Source: Trichobilharzia szidati
Taxonomy: Eukaryota > Platyhelminthes > Trematoda > Strigeidida > Schistosomatidae
Reading direction: 5' to 3'
DNA: 64,000 bases
Assembly (NCBI GenBank): GCA_944472155.2
Contig: OX235271.1
Location: forward strand, 92,889,256 to 92,953,255
How positions within the stretch are numbered: position 1 is the stretch's first letter; every line of letters starts with the position of its first letter. The notes beneath the pieces are model-generated. The model did not search any database, was not told the DNA's origin, and was given only the letters and a program-made list of their open reading frames with translations. The translations under genes and the position numbers were made by a program. Of the stretch, positions 22,713 through 32,510 are shown piece by piece.

Positions 22713-23125
22713 TGTGTTTTTCATACAGCTTTACGACATTCTATAAATACATATCAAAAATTACAACAGAATATCACTGCTGCTTTTATTGAGTGTATGA
22801 CTGTATGAGTTGAGCATGAAAATTAAAGGTATTTAATGCTATGAGCTGTTTGTAATTATTATTACTACTATTCCACACGACATCTATTTTATTTTCTTCT
22901 TCGTCATCACATAGGAAGATAGAGATATCTCTTGAAAACTGAAGAAATGATTGTTTATTTATTTAATGAAAGGTGTCGGTATCACTTCAGTGACCAGTTT
23001 ATCATATCAGGCTACTGAGACGTCCGAATAATACAATATGTTAGATATATAATAGTAATCGGAGTTAATTTCCAGACGTATATAGGTGAATGAAATGAAT
23101 TGCATTAAATTAACAACTGTATATC
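22713..23125. other. GPCR 3' UTR and flank
   Basis: AT-rich. ATTAAA at 22822-22827 is the only plausible poly(A) signal close to the stop. No repeat recognised before the SINE. Confidence 0.5.
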
Positions 23126-23560
23126 AGCGTTGGTGGCATGGCGGTTAGGACGCTCGCCGACCATGCACATGGTCTGGGGTTCGATCCCCGGCCGACGCAC
23201 TCCTTCACCTCGCTAAGCCATAAATAATGCTGATGAAGAGGAAAGGTTGGGCATGAGGCTAGCAACCCCATCCTGTAAAATAAACACAGCTACAGAAACT
23301 TGAAGCCACTAGCTTGAAGCCCTATGTTACAGGGTTTCATCATGAGCTGACATTGGTTGGTGAACCATTGGAAAACCTAGGAGTACTGCACAGCTGTTTC
23401 GTCCTAGTTTGGGAATCTTCAGCACTACGCACCCACCGGGGTTCGAACCTAGGACCTTCTGGTTACAAGGTGAGCTCGTACACCATTAAGCCACTGGGAC
23501 CCGATTCAATGGCCCATGAATTCTAACTTCTGCCAACGTGAAGGGAAAAAAAACAAACAA
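23126..23560 (+). mobile_element. SINE-G split by a nested SINE-T
   Basis: Head TTGGTGGCATGGCGGTTAGG with B box GGGGTTCGATCCCCGGCCGA, body with TGCTGATGAAGAGGAAAGG, and tail to CCCTATGTT at 23328. The end (AACGTGAAGGGAAAAAAAAC) resumes after the SINE-T at about 23537. The bases CCACTGGGT present in the intact 15.3 kb copy are replaced by the insert. Confidence 0.88.
23329..23537 (-). mobile_element. SINE-T nested in SINE-G
   Basis: Minus strand: lead-in TTGGCAGAAGTTAGAATTCA, CATTGAATCGGGTCCCAGTG, B box AGGTTCGAACCCC, tail GCTGAAGATTCCCAAACTAG then GACGAAACAGCTGTGCAGTAC. The core reads CTGAAGA (position 7 variant) but stem II is imperfect (TTCC/GGAC) and the triplet is GTG, not GTC. Confidence 0.88.
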
Positions 23561-24084
23561 AAAGACAACTGTATATCTGTTTTTTTTAAATGTATACATG
23601 GACAATGTTCCTGTCAGAGAAATCAAGTTTCTTATGATGTTGACAGTAATAACTGCTGAGTGAATAGACAAACAGAAGCATACTCGTGAAAAGTACTTTT
23701 GTATATTTACAAGAGGATACAGAGCAGAAGATTGTTATCGGTATCATAGAAGACTGTTCATATTGAAAGTGTTTTGGATCTGTAAAATATTTATGCACTT
23801 GTATCTGCAACAAAATATATTACCAGTATTTCATAAAATGTAGACACCTTTTAAAGTCGAATGAATTGAGTACAGTTACTAAAGTTATTCCTTTTCAATG
23901 TGTTAGTGCAATCTTGTTGACCCAAAGTAGAAATATCCTCCTTAAAATCTGCCCGACATTACTGTATTTAACTAGGATATCCTCTGAATTCTTACGTGTG
24001 ACTTAATCGCCAAGATAGCTTCCACTTTTGAGCCGAATTTTTTGAATACGGATGCTCGGGAAAGCTTTTCGAAATTGGCTGTAA
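23561..24084. other. AT-rich stretch without recognised feature
   Basis: Nothing identified. Confidence 0.5.
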
Positions 24085-24227
24085 TTAAATAGATTTTAAT
24101 TCTCGTTATCGATGGTGACGTGCTTAAAACTTAAGCTACCGCAAATCTCCATTATTCTGTTGTGCATGATTTATCTTGCCCACTTTGTTTTAAACTATTA
24201 AAATACGATTTCTAATGGTATTATCTA

Positions 24228-24481
24228 ATTAATTGGTGGATGGTGACTAGCGGTGGAATCCAGGATGCGCATTTCGTCCTGTTTGGGACTCGTCATCTGG
24301 ATGTACCTGCATTTCTCAGTGAGTGATGATGTTCCCACCGAGGCTCGAACCCAGTGACCATGGTTTCAAACGCCAAAGCGTTATCCACTAGACCACTTGG
24401 GCCACGAGAGCCACCTCTTGTGCAACGGGTCATATTGATTTAATTGAATTTTGGATTTTCCCGTCGATTGATTGGACCGAA
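24228..24481 (-). mobile_element. Smα-type SINE, full length with target-site duplication
   Basis: Minus strand: 5' lead CGGTCCAATCAATCGACGGG, tRNA-like head with GTGGTCTAGTGGATAACGC and B box GGGTTCGAGCC, hammerhead tail, and 3' end CTAGTCACCATCCACCAATT. The 10-bp duplication GTATTATCTA occurs at 24218-24227 and 24482-24491. The same site is empty in Unit U copy 2 (37629-37638). Confidence 0.93.
24251..24310 (-). ncRNA. Smα hammerhead ribozyme motif, best-preserved copy
   Basis: Minus strand: GCAGGTACATCCAG, then ATGACGAG, stem II GTCC/GGAC with loop CAAACA, GAAA, T-GCGC-A 2-bp stem III with tetraloop, triplet ATC, then CTGGATTCCACCGC. Stem I ATCCAG/CTGGAT is complete. Compared with the known Smα ribozyme, only core positions 3 (C to A) and 7 (T to C) differ inside the catalytic core. 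Position 3 is essential, so this copy is probably inactive. Confidence 0.88.
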
Positions 24482-24880
24482 GTATTATCTACTCTTGCGA
24501 GTATTTAAAATATTTACAACCTAATGGTTCGCTAGTTTCTAGTAAACTTGAGAAAAAGCATAGTGGTGGGTGGCAACTTATCGCAACACATATGATATCT
24601 GTTTGTGAGGAATGTCTTCGGGTCTCGAAATGTACTCCTGAAGCTTTTATAATTGGCTATCAACAAAATCTGATGCATTTGTTGAAGGATATAGAGAAGA
24701 GATGTCATTATGGATTGGTTTGCACCTCAGATCAGAGAGCATTGTTTCACGTGATGTGTTGTCAATTAACACTTTATTTGGATATCCTGAAGGAAGAGTA
24801 AATATCATGGAATAAACTTCACTGAAAATCCTATACATTATATAAGGACTGTCCAGAATAAAGGTATTATTAGTATTATA

Positions 24881-25574
24881 AAACGGTTATTTCTGATCAT
24901 TCTTCAATGAAATTTACTTTTCAAAGCAGTAAACCCTTTACTGGATAAAAAAATTTGACAGTATAGAAACACTTTGTGCAATATCCGATAAGAACCTTTC
25001 TAACAGCAACACTTACGAAGCTTATAAAAAAAGCTAACCAGAATTGTAGTGACATGAACGTATCCTACTTTTTTTTATCATCCTTGTATTACCAGAAAAT
25101 ATGATTGAAAGACAGCTACCTTTGATCATATAACTTTCAAACATCACTTGTTGTCATTCAAGTAGCAAGCATTTAATTAATAAGTTAAGTCGGCTTATTG
25201 AGGAAAAGAAAACTGTAAAAGTCTTTTCAATATCAGCAGGACAGTTATTCTACTTTCATAGAACAAACTAACTGTTTAACGTCATAAATAATAAGTTGTG
25301 TCGTTTATTAGGTTGACCTTCGGTTCCTTTGGTGTTATGTACAATAAGTTTATCAATTACAGGATGTAGTATAATAATGTATAATGAGGCATTTCCATAA
25401 CAATTTCAGTAACAACTTCCCTAAAATGATTTGTTGATATTTTTTAATTTTCAGCCTTTCAGTTCAGGCCATAAACTAATTTTAGAAAATTTCAATAAGC
25501 TAAAAAGTTGTATATTTTAACATCAGTGTACATTCATATAATGAGCATGTCAAAATCATCCACAAATTAGAATC
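24881..25574. other. AT-rich stretch without recognised feature
   Basis: Nothing identified. Confidence 0.5.
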
Positions 25575-26220
25575 ATTTCAAGTTTGACCGCGGGTTGATG
25601 TCAGTTAGGGGACCGTTGAAAATCAGGGAATGGTGGACAGATGTTTCGTCCTGGCTTGAGACTCTTCATCTATACACACCTATGTTCCCACCAGGGGTTG
25701 AATCTTGGAGTTTCCAGTAACAAGGTGAGATCGTAGACCATTCAGCCATTAGGACCCACTTAATAACCCATGAATTCCTATTTTTATCAATTTATGATTT
25801 TATTGCGACGATCAGCTAATGTTATCGGGGAGTATTTGTCCTCACTCCCAAATGGACGGACCCCACTGTTCACGACGTCTCACCAGAATTCCAGGAAAGT
25901 TCCTCCTGCAACCAGTCACTAACGAGCATTAGATTAATTTTGAAGAGTTAGCTTGTGGGGATTTGGTTCGTTTCAAGCCTGGTCACGGATTGAAGCCATC
26001 TCGGAAAGCACTGGAAAACAAAGAGTACTGGACAGTTGCTTCATTGTAGTTAGGGACTCATTCGGACTCCAGTGGATGCATGCTGTCACTGGGTCCTAAA
26101 CTAGGCCAAAGCAACTGTCCAGTACCACCTGGTTTTCAGTATTTCTCTAACTGATATCAGTCTACGGTTAAACTTGAAACAAATCAATTCCTTACGAACT
26201 AACTCTTGAAAACTTAGATT
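25575..26220. mobile_element. SINE-T tandem dimer plus inverted partial unit
   Basis: 25575-26050 on the minus strand holds two tails about 390 bases apart around one full unit. 26075-26215 holds a plus-strand tail (GGGTCCTAAACTAGGCC, AAAGCAACTGTCCAGTACC) with the 3' end CTGATATCAGTCTACGG. Tandem and head-to-head arrangements therefore occur at one locus. Confidence 0.8.
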
Positions 26221-26544
26221 CGCTCAGTAGTACCCACCTGTACCTCCAGCATGTAGGCACAGCTTGTTATTGTCTTGTTAACTAGACAAAGGTAGTGGCA
26301 AGATAATAGGAAAGATCATTTTGATTAAAAGCCAAAAGTAGTTCGTGTCCTACTGTTGTGCTAATTCAGCTTCCGATTGCATGGAAGTTGTGTAAATCTA
26401 TTCTTCCGTATTATTTAATATGGTTAAGTAGCAATGCGTTAAGATTAGACCTGTGAGGTTACTGTTAATCATATCTACATGAACACACAACTTCACACAT
26501 ATGTCTCAATAAACTTATCTCATTTTTCTTTTTCTGTTTCAACT
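26221..26544. other. Short intergenic stretch
   Basis: Nothing identified. Confidence 0.5.
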
Positions 26545-26750
26545 ATGATCTGACGAAACAGCTGTCCAGTACTCCCAGGTTTTCCGAAGTTTCTCTAACC
26601 CATGTAAGCTCATGATGAAATCCTGTAGCCAATCACTCAAATTCCTACAAACCAATACTTGAATAACAGCTTTATTGAAAAAAGTGCATTTATACACAAA
26701 CAGAATTTCTAGCAAGTTTCATTGCAAGGTATTTACTCCTTGTGCAGAAT
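26545..26750 (+). mobile_element. 5'-truncated SINE-T tail and an unknown repeat terminus
   Basis: 26548-26660 starts inside the ribozyme stem II (TGACGAAACAGCTGTCCAG) and runs to the SINE-T 3' end. It is followed at 26664-26745 (minus sense AGTAAATACCTTGCAATGAA ... CAATAAAGCTGT) by a sequence that recurs in plus orientation at 53507-53580, a likely 3' terminus of an unidentified retroelement with an AATAAA-like signal. Confidence 0.7.
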
Positions 26751-27149
26751 TTTCAAATAATACAACAGCTGATAATATATCATCTGAAGCAGTATCCAGC
26801 CAAGGCATATTCTTTTAGTCCCTCACAATGTTCTTCCTTTTTTTCAGGAAATTCCTAGCAATCGGTAGAAACTTATTTAAATTTGTATGCGAGTAAAGAT
26901 TGTGAATCGTTGTGGCAATCCGATGATGGGAACGGAGTAGATACAATGCATTTTGATGGATAACAAATTTAGGCAGTCCAGTGATTTAAGCAGGCCACCA
27001 TAAATCTTACGATCTTTCATTACTTCACAATGTAAAACAGTTATCTGAAAGCATTTTCAACGGTCCTGTAAATCTATCAGTTCATGGTTAAGGCGAAGAA
27101 TTTCATTTTATATGTGAATTAAGTTTTTCAGCTGATACATTTCGATGGA
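26751..27149. other. AT-rich stretch without recognised feature
   Basis: Nothing identified. Confidence 0.5.
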
Positions 27150-27440
27150 TTTCTTGAAGCTGCAGTGAGAAGTCATGACCAGTCGGGTCCACCAAGTCAA
27201 GGTGAAGTGGATGTTCATCGAAGGCATTGGTATGGGCAGCACTGTATAACGAGTTGACAAAGTTAAAATTCACGGGTCACTGAATTCCAGCCTAAGTGGC
27301 CGAAGTGTCAGAAAGCTTGGTCTTGTAACCCGAATGGCTTCAGGTTCGATCCTTGGTGGGGTCATGGGTGCGCACTGATGAGGAGTTGCAAAAACGGTAC
27401 GATTCTCGATGATCTGTCTAAATGATGTTGATTCATGACA
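27150..27440 (+). mobile_element. SINE-T copy, diverged
   Basis: Begins in the spacer (GTGAGAAGTCATGACCAGTC), then a head with CCTAAGTGGCCGAAGTG and B box AGGTTCGATCCTT, then CACTGATGAGGAGTTGC and a degenerate continuation. CTGATGA is intact but stem II and GAAA are not recoverable. Confidence 0.75.
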
Positions 27441-27604
27441 AAAATCTAACAACTGGAATTAATTCAAAATCCCTGAAAATCGCATAATCTGAAAAACATT
27501 AATCAATGTACAATCATAAGCTATAAGAGGGATTATGATCTTGGCTATGCAATGTGTACGTAATGTATTCACGTTGAGGTTGATATTTGGTTACATTTAA
27601 GGAA

Positions 27605-27850
27605 TATTTTTGATATTCAAGTGTTGGTTTGCAGGGATTTTATTGGTATCAGGACTACATGGACCACTGGATCGAGTCTCAGTGGCTTAGTGGTATACGA
27701 GCTTGCAGTGTAACCAGAAGGTCTTGGCTGTGAGTGCGTGCTGATGAAGAGTGCCAAACTAGGCTGACGAAATAACTGTCCAGTACTCGCAGGTTTTCCA
27801 GTGGTCCTCTAACCCATGTCAGTTCATAATGAAATCCTGAATATTTTTGA
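27605..27850 (+). mobile_element. SINE-T copy with leading inverted end
   Basis: 27607-27645 is the minus-sense 3' terminus (GTGTTGGTTTGCAGGGATTT). It is joined to a plus-sense unit with AGTGGCTTAGTGGTATACGAG and tail TGCTGATGAAGAGTGCC, AAACTAGGCTGAC, GAAATAACTGTCCAGTACTC. CTGATGA, GAAA and GTC are all intact; stem II is reduced to GCC/GGC. Confidence 0.78.
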
Positions 27851-28861
27851 GTTAGATACATGTTTGTGATTTTGACATAATGCGCGCCTAATGGCTTTCA
27901 ATTAATTTTGTCGACACTGATAGTGTCTATACACAAAATATATACATATTTCCTGAAAATCAAATGCTTTCTGTTACTTCTTCATTTTTCAAAAGCAACA
28001 GAAAGTTTAACTTTTACTTATGCTTAGGACTTCACTGGAAAATTCTAACAGCCCTCAGCTGAAACTAAGTCGCCTAAAGATGCCATACTTTTTTCAAAAT
28101 TTCAATGTATTCATCTAAAGTTGAATTCACAAATAATGCGAATGACTTGAGAGTCTCTCATGTGAACATTTGCCTAGCTAAAATTGATCAGTGGTTATCC
28201 TCAATTCGTCTCAAACTTCATTCCTTTTGAATTTTAGAATGTTCATTTTAGTTCCACGTATGAACAAAAGTTGTGTAGAATTATTGTATAGAAAAATTCG
28301 AATTATCTTTATCTGGTTATTTATTTTTCTTCTGAATTCGCTGGTCATCTCAGGTCTAACTGACTTCCCAAAAACGCTTTTGTTAAACCTTTTACTTAAG
28401 GAAGATGAGACTTTATGTTAAAATGAAGCCACTTCTTGGCAATTTATAACTTTTTATGTACTACCCATCCTACTTTATCCTACCAATTTATTCTTCCTTG
28501 AGATTCTTGTAACATTATGTAAAACTTTGAAAATTGCAACCGGAACTAATGGTGTGTCTCTGTTGTTAACATACAGTTGAAAGACACTGAATGAGGTCAC
28601 CTTAGGGAAACCTAGGACTGCCTTTATTCACAACTTTCTCCTTTGTGTCACAACGTAATAAACTAGGAGGGATTTTGTAATAATTTATTCTCACATAATT
28701 AAATAGAGGAAATTAACTTTATCAAGACTTTGGTGTGAAGGAGTTGTTAGCGAGGAACTAATATACCTACTCAGTAATCCGTTAGTAAACAGACATTTTT
28801 CATTTGCAGTCATTTACACATAATAGTTATCTATACTAATATAATTAACACTATTTGGTGC
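27851..28861. other. AT-rich intergenic stretch
   Basis: A 76-codon ORF (28191-28421) has no recognised motif. Nothing else identified. Confidence 0.5.
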
Positions 28862-29085
28862 CGCTGGTTAGCTATAAGTTTACAAATAAAATTCAAATAT
28901 AAACCAATCATGGTGTTTTGTCTATAGGATAATACGATGGTGAATATAAATTGTGCAATTAGTCATAATAGTAGTTATGATAATAATAATAGTAATAATA
29001 AAAATGGTCTTATCAATAATAAGGATGAAAAAGTGAGGCAATCTGTGATAACACGAATAATGAAAAACAGCATGATTAAACAAAC
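28862..29085. repeat. Fold-back repeat, left arm
   Basis: The sequence from GGTTAGCTATAAG and CCAATCATGGTGTTTTGTC through an AAT/AAC-rich stretch to ATGATTAAACAAAC is repeated in reverse complement at 29432-29625 almost without mismatch. The loop between the arms is about 350 bases. The mirrored short ORFs are an artefact of the low-complexity Asn-rich codons. Confidence 0.9.
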
Positions 29086-29431
29086 GAGAGCCTTCAAAGT
29101 GATTCATCGTATCCCACCGAATCTTTCCAGTAGACTTCGTATTCGTCTACTGCACACAGATGAGGTGATAGGCATTCTAACTATAAAACCTAAACTATGC
29201 ATTCAAAAGAAGTTCGTACAGCCAATATCCCTCCCTTGGCCTATTTAGACATAACTAACTAATGACTTCTACACCACCCCTTGTTTATGTTTTCAACCCC
29301 TTTCTTATCATCCCTTAATCTTATCACATCTTCATTATAAACGTGTTTCATTTCCTTCCCTTACAATCTAACATTGCTTAATCGGTTCATTTGTTTTTAC
29401 TAGCCTTTATCGACTACTTCTACCTGGACAG
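29086..29431 (+). mobile_element. PLE C-terminal fragment in the fold-back loop
   Basis: FKVIHRIPPNLSSRLRIRLL... ending KPKLCIQKKFVQPISLPWPI and a stop at 29246-29248, followed by 3' UTR. This is the extreme C-terminus of a PLE, close to the 16.4-17.1 kb family (RIPTNLNFALRVCLLHT...NLCVQKKFVQPLSLPWP). It lies directly upstream of the larger PLE, an arrangement often seen for partial tandem PLE copies. Confidence 0.85.
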
Positions 29432-29625
29432 TTGTTTGTTTAATCATGCTGTTTTTCATTATTCGTGTTATCACAGATTGCCTCACTTTTTCATCCTTAT
29501 TATTGATAAGACCATTTTTATTATTACTATTATTATTATCATAACTACTATTATGACTAATTGCACAATTTATATTCACCATCGTATTATCCTATAGACA
29601 AAACACCATGATTGGTTAGCTATAA
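29432..29625. repeat. Fold-back repeat, right arm
   Basis: Reverse complement of 28862-29085. See left arm. Confidence 0.9.
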
Positions 29626-29701
29626 GAAGAAGACATAAACAGCGTAGAAAATTTTTTTCGACAATTCATTTTCATAAGCTGTATAATTGTAATTATATTT
29701 A

Positions 29702-31600
29702 ACAAAGAATTCATCAGAACACCACGCCGCACTTAAGGAATTAATTGAAAAAGATAATCTTATTATCCTTAAACCTGATAAGGGAGAAGGCGTTGTCATT
29801 ATGAACAAATCGGATTATCAAAATAAAATGAATGATATCCTCAAAGATCAGTCCAAATTTCTGGTGGACAATGCTACTGATAATGTGCTGCTTGTGGAAA
29901 AGCAGATCAACCGTCAGCTTCAGATTTTACTGATGCATGGTTTTATAGATGAAAAACTCTATAAACAACTGAAAGCAATTGGGTCACATACTCCCCAGCT
30001 TTATGGCCTTCCGAAGATCCACAAAACTGGAAACCCGCTGAGACCCATCTTAGACATGTCGAGTTCTCCATACCACAAAATTGCAAAATAGATTACAGAA
30101 GTCCTTACGCCTGTAAGAGAATCATTATCAAATCATTCTTTAAAAAGTTCATTTGATCTAACAGATACGCTAGACACCTTGAACATCAAGGATAAGGTTA
30201 TGTGTTCAATTAACATAGAATCCTTATTCACCAATGTTCCCCTTAATGAAACTGCTGATTTCATTTGCGATTACATCACAAGCAGTGGGATAAACTTACC
30301 TATTCCTGTAACTTACATCAGAGACATCATCTTAATGTGTACAGAAAATATTAGATTCACCTTTCAAGAAAAGGCATACAAACAAATTGATGGTGTTGCG
30401 ATGGGTAGCCCTCTTGGGCCCCTGTTAGCAGATATGTTCATGTCGAAATTGGAGAGACAAATGCAAGGTATGCTTGGAGAATTTATACTGTATAAACGTT
30501 ATGTAGATGATACTCTCATTATTGGTGATAATATTAAATCTATTGAAAACTTTATTACTCTATTTAATCATATTCATCCAAATATCCGAGTGACTTCCGG
30601 ACGCGAATCGAATAACAAACTCGGTTTCCTCGATATTACAATGACCAGGAGAGATGATGGTACGATTCAGAGATCTGCTTTTCGTAAACAAACGTGGAGT
30701 GGACAATATCTTCATTTTACCAGTTTTGTTCCTATCCAGTATAAACGTTCCCTAGTGAAATGTTTGTTCTCAAGGGCCCGAAGAATATGCAGGAGTGACA
30801 CAGTGATGGATGAGTTTCGACATATACATTCAGTTTTATTAGCTAATGGTTATCCGGAAAACTTTATCACTTGTCACAGTAAAGAAAGACCACATCTCGA
30901 AAAGACAGCTTCGGTACCAAAGAAAGCTATCTTTATTAACCTACCATTCAAGGGTGATCAGATTATGCAGTTGACAGCTCAAAGACTCCGGTCAGCCATC
31001 AAACGCACATTCTACGCCGCATCTCTTTTCCTCACTTGCCGAACATTTTCAATCCCTTTACCTACGATTAAAGGACGAAATTCTGTGGACTCTACTTCAA
31101 ACTGTATCTACAAGTTCACCTGCAGCTGCGGTGACACCTATATAGGTAGAACCAACAGAATGTTCCAATGTCGTCGGAAAGAACATGTTCCAAAATGGCT
31201 ACTAAATCACATAGAAAATCCCAATGCCAGTAATCTGAATAGAAATCCAGCATCATCCATTGCAAAACACTTATTAATGTCAGGTCACAAAATAAATATT
31301 AATGACTGTTTTACAATTATTTCACATAACTCTAATTCAAGGTTATTGAAGGTGATGGAAGCACTTTGGATTAATCACATACAGCCTAAACTGTGTGTAC
31401 AAAAATCAATAGACTTCAATCTTCGCCTACCCTGGACTACTTGACCTATCTAAATATGATTGGTCATTAGTATGTACTTTTGATATGTATGTACTTGATA
31501 TGATTATGAGCAATAGTTTGTGCTCGAAACGTCATCAGTTAACATAACTGTACTACACTGTGTGATTTATCAAAATAAAATCTTATCCATTATGGAAGTA
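29702..31600 (+). mobile_element. Penelope-like element, near-intact polyprotein with one stop
   Basis: One reading frame runs from about 29702 to the stop at 31442-31444, broken only by TAG at 30089-30091 where relatives keep a Trp/other sense codon (IAK*ITEVLTP). Motifs in order: IILKPDKGEGVV; LYGLPKIHKTGNPLRPI; then, numbering from Met 30179, SLFTNVP (15-21), MGSPLGPLLADMFM (75-88), YVDD (108-111, catalytic), LGFLD (148-152), GIY-YIG endonuclease IYKFTCSCGDTYIGRTNR (310-327), and the PKLCVQKxxxxNLRLPW end. It would act in the nucleus by target-primed reverse transcription. The N-terminus is truncated: the frame is closed at 29690-29692. The 3' UTR holds a hammerhead-like hairpin at 31497-31550. 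The youngest-looking PLE in the window, but not autonomous as read. Confidence 0.95.
31497..31550 (+). ncRNA. PLE 3' structured motif (hammerhead-like)
   Basis: GAGCA (31508-31512) pairs with TGCTC (31521-31525), followed immediately by GAAAC and GTC, then a hairpin CAGTTA-ACA-TAACTG (31536-31550). The order stem II, GAAA, GTC is that of a hammerhead. The bases before stem II read ATGATTAT instead of CTGATGA. Confidence 0.55.
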
Positions 31601-31734
31601 TGTACTTTTGTTTTTATTTAACTGAGTAATTGTCATGAACTTTATTTTATTATTGTTAACCATGTTAGTTGTAAAGCGGTTGTAAAGAAACTACGAAATG
31701 ATATCATCTCGCGAAATTTGTCTTCTTAATGCCT

Positions 31735-32510
31735 TATTCAAATTCATCAGATAGTGGTAAAATCTGCCCTCGTAAATGTATTACATAACATAGGGTGTGA
31801 TCTAGAAAGGGATGACTAATTGGAAATTAGGAAGGGGGGTAGAAGTTGCAGTGACGTACTGGGTGTGAGAAAATGACTAATCAGTATAATTGTGTAGATT
31901 GGACAAGAACTAGTGGAAAGACGATAAAGTGTTTTTATAAAATATGAATGGAAATGAAGTGTTAATAATAAACAGTAATAGAGTGATAATAAAATATTGA
32001 TGATGAGAATAATAATGATAATAAAGTAATTATAGTAAACTTACATAATAAGAAGAAACAAAATTATAGTAAGAACGTTATTCTGGCTGTGGTGAGGCGA
32101 ATGAATGTATGTATTGCTTTTGAATGCAGAGGTCCGGTTTCAGGTCCCGAATAGCCAATGATTCAGCTATGTACAGATGGAGCATTCGAATCCCTTTGTA
32201 CAATATTGAGGGACTGTGTGTAGCACTGTGAAGCATTCATGTGGGGTGCTCGATGTCCGGAGTTGACGAGGTGTTCGAGGATAGAGCTGCTGGTATTCTT
32301 CTTTTCTGTTTTGGCTAGCCAAGCTGGTCAGTGTTCCAGAATACGTTTTTGAACTTCGTACTTGGTACAGCCGATATACTTTGCTCTACACGAACAAGTA
32401 AACTGATAAATGCACACTGAGGTGGCCAAAAGCGGTATCTTATCCTTAACGTTAGGCTGGATTGATTGTCTGCAAGAGAATGTGATGCGTAAGGTGGATA
32501 TTTAGAAAGG
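31735..32510 (-). mobile_element. PLE GIY-YIG end and 3' UTR
   Basis: Minus strand: ATSVCIYQFTCSCRAKYIGCTKYEVQ, then PAWLAKTEKKNTSSSILEHL, VNSGHRAPHM, and after a frameshift LYIAESLAIRDLKPDLCIQK with QYIHSFASP. The YIG Tyr is kept; a stop replaces one codon before PAWL. The 3' UTR (to about 31735) is mirrored by 35545-36330 on the plus strand, so the two copies form an inverted pair about 3.5 kb apart. Confidence 0.88.

Larger units (their letters stand above)
24085..24880 (+). repeat. Unit U, copy 1 (unrecognised repeated unit with ORF)
   Basis: Apart from the Smα insert at 24228-24481, this matches 37490-38020 (+) and the reverse complement of 52150-52660. Reading on from the insert, an open frame reaches the stop at 24799-24801: YSCEYLKYLQPNGSLVSSKL, then EKKHSGGWQLIATHMISVCE, ECLRVSKCTPEAFIIGYQQN, LMHLLKDIEKRCHYGLVCTS and DQRALFHVMCCQLTLYLDIL. 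I do not recognise the protein. All three copies start at MISNG(I/L)(I/L)YS or its mutated equivalent (ATG to ACG here). It could be a duplicated host exon or part of an unknown mobile element; several Cys/His but no clear finger. Copy 1 has the longest open frame. Confidence 0.65.

Noticed and set aside
27368..27420. Intact CTGATGA in the 27.2 kb SINE-T as an active ribozyme
   Set aside because: Stem II and GAAA cannot be found downstream; the tail is too diverged.
28922..29597. Four matching short ORFs rich in Asn or Ile
   Set aside because: Products of the low-complexity fold-back repeat read on both strands.
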